A stretch of DNA of 64,000 nucleotides from Ligula intestinalis. Lineage: Eukaryota > Platyhelminthes > Cestoda > Diphyllobothriidea > Diphyllobothriidae. Positions 37,501 to 49,500 of this stretch are shown here, piece by piece. Made by a program: the position numbers and the translations under genes. The notes under the pieces were generated by a model. The model made no database searches and had not been told where the DNA came from. It was given only the letters and a program-made list of their open reading frames with translations. The DNA lies in the NCBI GenBank assembly GCA_036362985.1, contig JAYGXS010000005.1, forward strand, positions 841,257 to 905,256, written 5' to 3'. Each line of letters opens with the position of its first letter. Within the stretch, counting starts at the first letter, position 1.

Positions 37501-40500
37501 GAATGGCCTGGGATATCCTTGTGATTTTGTCAAAGCGAGTACGGACTGTCTCACTAGAGACCAAGTCAGTGTACTTCACTCAAAGGATGCTCCTCAGACA
37601 GTAGTGGTCAAAGACTTGCAGTTTCTGTTCATCCACCACGCGCATAACCCAACATTCGCATCCTTAAAAGAGAACGAACCGCACAGATGCACGGTACACG
37701 CGGATCTTTCTTGAGATAGAAATATGGAGTCGAGGAAAACGGGTGATAGATAGTGGAACGACCTTCAGTGAAGGTTAGCTGTGCAATAACCAGTCTTTCG
37801 AGTCTGACGAATAAGCAGTCGTGGACGCAGCAGCGGCAGTGCTACCAGGGCGTGGTGGGCTGAGGCCTAGTAAGCCAAATTCCCATAAAGTGTCGCAAAG
37901 CCTCACGACGGCGCTGTGACATGGCGAGTGTGAACTGCCATTAAATAAGTTAGCTTGCCACCGCTACGTTGTGGTTAGGCTATTGAGACAAAGTGCTAGA
38001 GGATACAACCTGGAACAAACAATCCGTGCGGCTCTTGGGGACCAGCTCGCACCCAAAATTCCCAAGTCACCTCAATGAATTTCATATCCGGTAACTGCAA
38101 TACCTCGACTATGCCCAGGATATCACTTTACTAGCTTCAAGCTTTGGCGATCTACAGTCTGTAGTGTCATGGATGTGTGAGATCGCTATGTTGGTAATTT
38201 TGGCCATAAAGGCTGGGAAGATCAAAGCGTTTTCACGTTGCATCCCTATCCAAGAGAAGGCACTTCTCGAGATTGGGTGTCTGTAAACTGGAAGAAGTAG
38301 ACAGCCTTAAATACTACGGGACGAGGCTGCTGCCAAATGGACAGATTAAAGGTGACATTTTCTCCCGAATCAATGGTGCTGGCCGAGTTTTCTCAATCCT
38401 CCAAAAGCACCTATGGATTCGATGCGACAGCTCCATTATCATGAAGATCCGTGTGCACCGTGCATCCATCCGGTCAGCCCTACTCTATGGGTGTGTGAAT
38501 GCTGGGTTTTGCAGGTGGAAGATGGGCAACGACTGAAGGTATTTGACAACCACTCCGTGAGGACCATCCTTCGAATAAGGTATATCGACTTTGTTTCCAA
38601 TGAGACCGTCCACACTCGCTGCGACAGTATCCCGAGGATGTCTCAGGCAAACCAAGATCGACGATTGAGAAGAAGGAGACTTGATCGCTTGGACATTTTT
38701 TACGGTCAATTATATGGCGGTATTTGCGTAGCCTCGCGTGGCAATCTTGAATGAACAAACGGATCATTCTCTTGCCTGTTTGAAACACTACGCGTCTCGC
38801 CACCTCCGTGTTCAGCGCGGGCTTGTATCTCACAGTCTTCGACAACACGTTATTTTCAAGATTTCTGTGCAGAAACTGGATCTGCGTATAGGTTGAGGCC
38901 TCACGATGCGGACTGCCTCCAAGGTCATAGGCCCTCATTGGTGACTGTGCCCACGCAATGACCTTAAACTTATGGACAGGAAACACATGCACGCGAGCCC
39001 ACGCGCATGCCTAACTGGTTGCAGTTCCTCAAGGGCCACTTGAAGTATATTCACTATCTCATGCAATGGCACCCGGAACTCTGAAATGATTTTTCGATTC
39101 GAACATTTTCATTGCGGATGGTTATAATAGAGATAATCATACAGCCTAATCTCAACATATTTTAGACACTTCAGGATGCCGGCTTTCTAACGAGCTTCTT
39201 TCTGACCGCCAAGACAAAGTATGCACTAAATAAAGTGACTACTTAAGTAGTATGCCTTTTTATCATTAATTTCGATTGCCTTTATAGATTCAAATATATT
39301 TTTTTGGAAAACATGCATGAAATAATTATTTCTTGTACTCGTTTGGTAGCAAATAACGCCTTCTTTAAATTTATTCTTGAAGAAAGGGTATCTTTTTGTT
39401 GTAACAAAGTTTCTAAATTGCCGAATAATTTTGAGACCTAGTGACAAATACACTGGAATTGAAGGTTTACAAACTGCGCACTGTGTACATCTTGTTTAAG
39501 GAAATGCGCGTTTTCGCCTATAGACTGAGGAAGATCTCACATAGTTCTCATAAAGTGTTGCAATAGATGTGGAGCATGCTTTAGACAGTAAAGGCAGCAT
39601 TAAGAAATTGACGGATACGATGTTCTATGAATGAACACCTAAAAATTGTAAGAAAGCTCATCATTAGACATTTTTTTAAAACAGAAGATACTCTTCCTTT
39701 AAGCATAAAATTTAACAAAGGCGTTATTTTCTACCAAAAGAGTACAAGAAATAATTATTTCGTGCATGTTTTCCAAAAAACATATTTGAATCTGTTGAAG
39801 TGGATCCGACAATGGCCATTTCTGGCCATTCCGGTCTCCCTTTGCTTTGTCGAATCTACTTCAACATATCAACTTAGTCACTTTGTGACGGTCGTGAGGG
39901 TTTGCGCTGCGAACTCCTTGGCAAAGCGGAACTTAATTGTTCCTGGACTAGATCGGTGAAACACCTGCATTCATTCATATTTGAATCCATAAAGGCAGTC
40001 GAAATTAATGACAAAAAGTCATACTACTTAAGTAGTCATTTTTTATAGCATACAAATTTTCTTGGCGGTCAGAAAGAAGCTCGTTAAAAAGCCGGCAGTC
40101 TGTGCTATCCAAAATATGATGAGATTAGGCTGGACGGTCATCTATATAACAACCATCCGCAATGAAAATGTTCCAATCAAAAACTCAATTCAGAATTCCG
40201 GGTGCCATTGCATGAGACAGTGAATCTACTGTAAGTGCCTCACACGACAGGTACCCTCATTCTAACGCGTACAATCACGTCACAAGTGAACGTGCTTGAC
40301 AATCACCTATAAAAAACTGCAACATCTCGGACAGTGAGTTGCAACATGGACTGATAAGGACACGGCCTGTCCGTTCCATTGCCGGGCTTCGACCCGAGAT
40401 GAGACACTCAGCGCGCTGGCTTCACGCTAATGGCGACTGCTACCCGAGACAGAAACTCCGAGTTTTGTACAGAATAAATTCCCCTCCGGGTGGCTTCAAC

Positions 40501-43500
40501 TTTTACAGCCTTCTTGGTATGTAACTCTATGGGGATTCCAAAGGGCATAATTAGACGGTGACACCATTGAAGTCACCGTCACAACAGTATGCATCAATTT
40601 GTTTGATGGGAGAGCCGACCAGGGTCTTGCTAACTACTTTTCCTTCTCCAATTATCGCTGATTCCAAGAACATCTGTCACTGTCAAATGTTAGCAGTAGT
40701 ATCGAGCCAAAGATGAGGCGCTGACTGGCAAAAGCATGTCTCCGGGACTTGGCATATAACCTTGGCACAACAGCTCCACATAAATACACGGCCCTGAAGA
40801 AGGTTTGCATGTATCGCATGGCTTGGAGCACGAAAGCATCAAAGTGGGGGGAGGGTTTGCATGAGTGCTTACGCGTTGGCGGGCTCCGCCATAACAACCT
40901 TCTGTAGGGCGGGCACGCATTCCACCATCCTGTCCAGGTGCAGACAAATTAGGCCATAATTAAGCCACATACCCGTGGTGAACGTTCTACGGGGGATAGA
41001 AGGCAAGACAGTTAGCAGAGAGGAGATGTAGCACAAAAAATTGGAGATCATTTTCACGTATACAGACACCAAAAAGTGTGCGAAGAGGTCAAATGAGAAA
41101 ACGCCCAATTGAAGGAAATCGTAGATAAGTTGGCGTATAAAAGCCAATACACTCGAACAGAGAGGTTAGTGCTTACATCTAGTCAGTCAGTCAGTCGCTG
41201 GCTACAGAGTAGACGCACTGACATACAGTTGATTCCCTATCTCATGAAAGGTCACCCAGAATTCTCAAATGCGTTTTCGATTCAAAAATATTCATTACGT
41301 ATGGTTTTAAAAATGACGATCGTACAGCCTCATCCCAAAATATTTAGGTCACGCCAGGATGCCGGCTTTTTAATGATCTTCTTTCTGACCGCTAAGTAAA
41401 AGTATGTACTATTAAAAGTAGCTACTTAAGTAGTATGCCTTTTTGTCATTGATTTTGACTGCCTTTATAATTTCAAATATGTTTTATGGAATGCATGTAC
41501 GAAAAATTATTTCTTGTACTTGTTTGATAGCAAATTACGCCTTCTTTCAATTTTATACTTAAAGAAGGAGGTATCTTTCGGTTTTAAAAAATTTATAATT
41601 TTGAGCTTTTTTACAATTTTCAGGTGTTCATTCATAGAACATCGTATTCGTGAATTTGGTAATGCTGCCTTTACTGCATAAAGCATGCTCCATATATATT
41701 GCAAAATTTTATGAGAACTATGTACGATCTTCCTCAAGCTGTAGGCGAAAACATATTTTTCCTTAAACAGGATGTACACAGTACGCAGTTTGTAAACCTT
41801 GAATTCTTGTGTAGCGGTCCCTAGGTTTCATAATTATTCGGCAATTTAGAAACTTTTTGAAAACCGAAAGACACCCTTTCTTTAAGCATAAAATTTAAAG
41901 TAGACGTAACTTTCTACCAAACGAGTACAAGAAATAATTTTTTCGTGCATGTCTTCCAAAATTTTGTTTGAATCTATAAAGGCAGTCAAAATTAATGACA
42001 TAAAAGCATGCTACTTAAGTAGTTACTTTTTAGAGCACATACTCTTTTTAGTGGTCAGAAAAAAGCTCTTTAAAAAGCCGGCATCTTGAAGTGTCCAAAA
42101 TATGTTGCGATTACTCTGTACGATTGTCTCTATTACAACCATCCGCAATTAATATGTTCCAATCAAAAAACCATTTCAGAATTCTGGGTGACGTTTCATG
42201 AGATAAACATCCAACGACCGCTAACGGAACTCACTTGTCCCGCCTTAGGCCTAATTTGTGAAGCCCTGACAGCAGCCGTAGCAACTTGTCGTATATGCAG
42301 ATAGTATTGCCGGCAACGACAAGGGAGAGGCTGAAAGGGCCATCTCTGGCCCATTAGCCTTCATCAGGCAGTTATACGCAATCCCAATTGGTGCCCCACA
42401 CGAAGCTCGAACGTGCGGCCTTTTGATTAGAAGTATAACGCTCTTACCATTGAGCTACGAGCTCGTTGTGTGACCGTTTTAAGTCGGGATATATTGACGC
42501 TCGTTGATGAACGTTCACCAACCACTAACGGAACTCACTTGTCCTGCTCTGTCTTGGGTCTCATTTCTCGGGCCAGTTGTTGCCTCACTTGGGGCTGGGT
42601 ATGACTGGCTGACGACGGCTAATAGGCCAGAAATGACCGTTTCAGTTTCCCTTGTCTTTGCCGGCAATACTATCTGAGTGGACACACTGTCTAGCACCAT
42701 CTAGCACCGAACGCCGTGCAGCTGGACTTTCACCGGCAGAAACGCGTACCTGTGTTGCCCATATGGTGCACTGAGCAACATCGATAGGGCAGCCTGACTT
42801 TCAGTTGGATAGTCAGCCACTCCACAGAAGCACGCATTAGGCTGTCCGTGTGGTCCAAGCGCGTCAGATTGCTTATATTAAGGAAAGTACACTGAGCCAT
42901 AACTTCTGACTAAAACGAATCTGACACACTTAAATCCACCACGATGCACTAGGCGGCATGGTTTGAGGGATGCCAATTGACGGGATAATTCTGTCCCCCT
43001 GTCAAAACAGAGTTAGTAGTAGTACGAATATGAGGACGAGTATGAATAAATGTAGTATTATCCGTAGTAATAGAAGTATTAGTAGTATACTTCAAGAAAT
43101 CGACACATGATTCAAAAACTCACTGGATTTAGGTGAGTAGTCTGGCGTCATTTATCAGGTGCCATGCCGCGACTGTTCTTGCCAGTATACAGGACAGACA
43201 GGGCGACGACTTAGCTCGTGAATAACGGAGCACAAACGGGCAGTGCGGAAAGGCGACCCACAGTCCCAGATCGTTACCCACACTCTGGAAGAGAGCCAAG
43301 AATTCGACTTCTCGAACACACAGATAATGGCACGAGCCAGTAATAAGACTGGACGCGAGCTGCTGGAGGCCTGGGTGCCAGATCCCAACTCCATAAACAG
43401 GCATATGGATATACCGCCTTGTTATTTTTTCATCCGTACCCGCGACCAGAAACCATGGCCTAGTTCCTCTACAAGCACGCAAGCCACCACCTTAAGCTCA

Positions 43501-46500
43501 CATGCCGTCACTCCAGGGACGCACTTCGGAGACGCGATAAGATAGCGTGAGAACGCATGTGGCGTGAACAGGGGCCGGTCCCCCCCCCCCCCCCCCCCCC
43601 CCCCTACAAATCCCGTTTATGCGAAGCTGACGCTTGCTGTTCTCATTTACTCTGACGATGGCTTCTCGTGTGGAGCCGAAAGCTCAGCATAAAACTATGG
43701 TTCCAGAGATTGCGTCTTCCTCTTCTTTACAACAAGAACCTGGGGCACGCATACTCGCTTCTATTCGTGAGATATGATTCCTTCGCAGGAGCGATACACA
43801 GGGCTTTAAAAACAAGGCCGTATCTTTACTCCTATAGAGTGCGTTTTCAGCTACTAATAAAAGTGCTCGAGGAGCCTTCGGTTGCCACTTGCTAATTTCC
43901 TGAATCATTTGATGAATGTTAGGGGGTATGAAGGGAGTGGAAGGTCTTTAGGTAGATCATCGTTTCATTGAGGTCAGATCGATATAGACGGTGTGAAAAA
44001 TGCATTGCCGACAATGGGAAGGGAGACTAAAATGACCATTTCTGACTCACTAGGCAGTCACCCAGTCATACTTAACCCCAAATGTTGCCCCATGGCGGCC
44101 TGAACTCACGACCTTCTAATTAGAAGTCGAACGCTCTTATCTTTGAGCCACGGGAATAAGCCCCAAAACAGAGCGGGAGGAGTGAGTTCCGTTAGCGATC
44201 GATGAAGATTGTATATCAATGGGTGTCACAATTCCTGATCTAACCTGGCAAGACAACGAGCTCGTGGCTCATTGGTTAGAACAATGGACTTCTAATCACC
44301 AGTTTACTCGTTGGAGCCTTGGATAGTGCATCACTTCGGCTTGGGTATGACTTGCTGATGACGACTAATGCGACAGAAATTACTTACTTACTTGTTACGG
44401 CTGCGATCAGGACTGATCTAGCCGGCCTCAATTATGTCCCGTTTGGTGCTTCTCCACGCGCGACGATCCATGGCCGCAGACCAGGACAGTTCAACCCATT
44501 CTCTTCGCCAGCGCCGGAGACCAAATACCGAAAGTCCGACAACCACTTCCATGTCCTGACGGACTGAGTCGAGCCAGGTTTTGAGTTGACCCTCTCTTCG
44601 ACGTTTCCAATCAGGCAACGGTTTCATGTCGAGGGCAGTAGCACTGAGCTCTTGAGGTTGGCGACGAAGAACGTGTCCAAACCATCTCAGCCGTCTTTAC
44701 TGAATGGCCTGGGATATCCTTGTGATTTTGTCACAGCGAGTGTGGACTGTCTCACTAGAGACGAAGTCAGTGTACTTCACTCGAAGGATGCTCCTCAGAC
44801 AGTAGTGGTCAAAGACTTGCAGTTTCTGTTCATCCTCCACGCGCATAGCCCAACATAGGCATCCTTAAAAGAGAACGGACCGCACAGATGCACGGTACAC
44901 GCGACAGAAATGACCATTGCAGTCTCCTGTGTATTTGCCGGCCTAAGCTACTAGCTCCTGTGCGGCTGCTTGCGGTCAGAGCGGGACGATTGAATTCCGT
45001 TAGATATATGTGAACGATTATCAACAAGTGTTATCATTGGATTATGCTACTGCAGAACCAAGATTATAAACCCCACGTAAGTAATCCACTCTAATCAAAA
45101 GCACACTTTAGTCTACCGGTCTAAACCATTGAGCCACTCATCCCGCTCTGCCTTGGGGGCTCATTCTCGAGTCTCAAAGCGCATAAATATTGCTATGAAA
45201 CCACATTACATTGGACAAGGTCAACGCGCAAAGCACAAGGTTCAGAAATCAACATACATAATCCTGATAAGAGTGAAATATATGCGAGGCGGTTTTATAT
45301 GAAATGGTTGAGCTTACTTCTTGTCGAGGTTCTTGTATACTTTATAGGCCTCCTCCTAAGAAAAGAAAACATAATGCAAAGACTGAACTGTTCAAATAAA
45401 AAACGCATGCATGTGTTAAAATGCGGTAGACAGACAAAGCTTTCTGGCAGACACTACGATTATTAAATGTTCTGCTCCTATAGACCCTTGGTCTACCTGC
45501 CGAAAAGCACACGGAGAGTGCTGAAGGAGCCACTGATTAGCCGCGATAGAAAACCGGCGAAACGCGGGCCTGAGCTTTTAGCAAGTACATAAATTACACC
45601 AAACTTGCCTTTTGGCAGTTGTGAATATAAGGTCATCATCCGAAAATGGCTGAGGGACTTTGGCTTAAATATCCATAGCAAATTTAGGCCTGCGCCTATA
45701 CACCTTTTTAAGATGCAGTAGGGCAAGGACTTTATGCAAAGTCATGATCGAAGTTGGGCTTGGTAGTTTAGCATAGATTTGGTCACGTTATTTTGATCTT
45801 ATGAGAAGATTTAATCCCGAGAAAGACTTTCAGCAAGGAGGACTGTCATTTTAATTTAGTTTATTGAGGGTAATAGGCATTAATTGTAGCGAAATGGGAA
45901 GTGGCCTGCTATCGAAGAAATTTGCTATGCAATAAGGTACGACAGAATCAAACTTTTCATTCATGTAAGTTATGTCATCGAAGAACCGGGAAACTGAGTC
46001 GGAACTTGATCAAATGCAGATGAAGCCATATTCAAGGAATCGCATTTATTTTCAGAAACAAGGAACAATTTCAGTGTTCAAAAATATTTTGTGCCGGTGT
46101 GAAGTTTTTTGCCACAAAGTGTAGTAACAAGCGTTTTGACGGGATTTTATTGTCTAAGGTCTGAAAATATTCCCATGTTTAGTTTCAAAAGTCAAGTTGA
46201 AAAACAAACATAGTCAGCACATTTGCAGGGAAAATGAAAATTGTACTGTTGGACAGGTTTAATAAACGTTCTTGGATTACAACTCATTGCATTTTATTTT
46301 GCCGCGTCCACTACTTGGGACGGTGAATTAAAATGCATTTATATTATCGCGCAGATGGAGCTAAAAAATAACCTTGTTAAATCTAAAGCATGTAGCATCG
46401 TGCATCGTGCAACATAAATTGCGCTTATGCGTGATTTAGAAACGGAACCGACAGAAGAGTAAAAATATTCGTAAAAGCTTTCTACAGTTTTCTGCATTTG

Positions 46501-49500
46501 CGAGCTCAGAACGGAACCTGAAAGCAATCAACCACGCTGAAAAATATTCCAATATGAAGTGATAAGTAAGCTCTTTCAGTACCAGTCAAATTGCATCATT
46601 TATTTTTAAGGTAAATTAAAAAAAAACTTGTCAAAAGTCTCCATTTTCATTTTGGCATTACCTTGGAAGAAGATAATATGTACAGAATTTCGTCAGCTGA
46701 ATATCTAAGAATAGTACTTTTTAAAGATGTAACCTATGACGGAAAGATTTTTTTATTAATCTTAGGAATAATATCAGGCTTTAGTTGCGGGCGTTCTTTT
46801 TGCTCGACAATGCGTTTTGTTGTTTGTTGTTTGATAAGGACACCAATCAGCGTTTACGGAATAAAGCTTTAAAACACTGAAAACGCTCGAAAATCGTCGG
46901 AATTTAAAGGTCGGTCTGAAAGTGATAGTGACTAACAAACGGAAATATTTCTAAAACATTTTGACCAAAGGAAATTTCTTTTGATATGACGAAAGCGGTA
47001 TGGATATCCACTCAACTAACGATAAGATTTTAATTTATTGTCCTAATTCATAGCCATTTTTTACGTCTGGGGAACTTGAGGATTAAGACATTTTTATTTT
47101 TCTGAACAAACAATCAGTAATTCTTATTTTCAGCAAAAAAATTTGTCGAAGGTTGTTTATAATTATTGAAAAGTTTTCTTACACGCATTTATTCCGGTAT
47201 GTGAGTAATTATGAATCTTTGCAAACTTTGCTATTTCGCACTACGCCCTCGGCACATCGTACTGATCTACCCCATATTCGAAATTTTATTTCTGTATGGA
47301 AAGCGCATGGTAGACCGTGAGAGTTCATGCCACGAAAAATAGCCTAGACGGTCATGAAGAGCCGAAGAAGCGGCAAATGATGACCTTTACAACAAAGGGG
47401 ACTGAGGTGCATCTCTTACACAAATTCTCTCAGGAAAATAAACCTCCTGACTAGGATGCCAACGCTGAGGAAGATCCCAGAATCAGTTCATCAAGGACTA
47501 ATCTAGGGATACGTATGCGGCAAGCGTGAATGCAAGGTATGCCAGAAGAGCAGTAAGGCATCAGTTCGACAGGGCATGCCTCAGCTTTTGGCCTTCGGTG
47601 ACATAGCAGCTGCCTGCCAATCCATATGCTGGTTTTTGGGGCCTTTAAAGTCAGTCTTGCTGCACATTTTAATTATGGTGCGATCTTTTTTCGACAAACA
47701 TTAGATTATTTAAGTAGGTATTCCAGCGATCGCATCTTCTTCTTCTGGTGTGCTCCTCCGTAACTTACCGGTCTTCCAAGTTTGCAGTAGGTAACGGAGA
47801 GGGCATAGGCGATATTTGGGTGCCCCGGCATCAGGGTCCAGGCCCGCCTGTATAGTGGCAAAGCACGCCTACAGAGAGGAAAATATTAGCACATTTGAGT
47901 TGAATGCTCTGGTGGGCAGTGTGGAGGTGGACCAAAGGCAGCCGCTAACGAAGCAACTTACTTATAGTCCTTCTTCGCCTTGAAGACATGCCCTGCGTAA
48001 AGGTAGTTTGGGAAGTAGAGTTTGTCCTCGCGGATACCACAGTAAAAGTTATTCAGGACTGCTTCCCTAACCGAGGGGGTGTCGTCCTCACATGCGGAAG
48101 TCGCCTTCAAAATGAGCCAACCCAGGAGGTAATGAGTGTTGCTGGTGAACCCCTCGCCGCTGGCGTTGAGACGAAGCAGGTCTAAAAGAGAATGAAAAGG
48201 CTAACAATAGGACTGCTTCAGAGCGTTTGACTGTGGTAGAAACGGTGGTGAGTTTGAGCCTCGGGTGGCGCACCACTTAGGTCTGGATAAAACTGACTCG
48301 CCACTCTAGTCGCCTCAGTCTTTGCCGGCAATACAATCTGCCCAGGACTACTAGCCGCTGTGGGACTGCAGTCAGGAGTTGAGAATAAGGCCCAAGGCAG
48401 AGCGGTACAAGTGAGTTCCGTTAGCACGGATGGAAAATCGGGGCATGGCAGACATGATTGGGGATGCACACCCGTAATAAATGCTACTCGCAGGGGGAGT
48501 GCAGTGACAAGCCTAGACACAGGCTCCTGCAGCGCCAGCCAGTGGTACGCAATCTCACTTCCCTGGTGCTTTACTCTGTCACAACAACGGGCCCAAGGGG
48601 TGAGAGAAAGTACGGTAGACGTAGTGCAAGTCAGTAAACACTACACACCAATTCACGCACAACTCATCACGCCACACCACACTGTTGTGGAGTACTTGTC
48701 GAAGTAGAAGAGTTAAACTTTCATGCTAATGGTAGAGAGCAGTATTCAGGCGGGTGGTTCTGGGCGATTTAAGTGAATACTATTCCTAAGCTCTCTTGTA
48801 ATTTTTTGTCGACGAAATGATTGCCCGAAGACACTGAGGTTGCTCTCTAATATACTATGCTTTCCTGGAGTATTCAATATGCAGGTGAGCCTCAGTTACC
48901 GAGTCTAATCCGTTCCAACACCGAGGTCGTTATGTGAAACACTTATCTTGCGACGCGTAGCCAATCAGATTGCGTCATTTCACTGATTGGCTGAAGGCGG
49001 CCGAGGACCCGCACCCTGAAAGCAAGACTCAACGACGGACAAAGGCTCACACACACGCACTGCCAGCTCGTTAACTGAGCGGATGCTCGCCAATCGAAAC
49101 AAATTTTCTGCTAGCGGCTAGTTCATTACACAAGAGGGAGGAGGATTGGTGAAACGCCTAGATGCAGACACACAGTTACTCTCAGATCGCCAGCGGTCAA
49201 CTCTTCAAGTTTAACAGATGACGGTTTTGGGTGCCTACCTTCTTAACGACTCCTAGTCGTGCATGGGCGATATCCTCACGGAATTCTACGCAGATCATTC
49301 GACATAAACTTTCAACCAGACTCAGGAGGGGGGGTCAAATTAAAAGAGCAGCATTAGGTATTGGTCGTATGTATCACTAGGCTGTCTGAAAAAAAACACC
49401 TCATCTCTGGAGCACACACCTTTCGAAAGTAAAAGTTGGTTTGATCAGAGGGTAAATGTTCACAAAAAAGTCAGTGCTACCTACCTCGAAGGTTTTCCTT

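Noticed and set aside
38480..38992. A 170-codon minus-strand gene
   Set aside because: A third of it is antisense to the RTE fragment; the rest has no family pattern or splice support.
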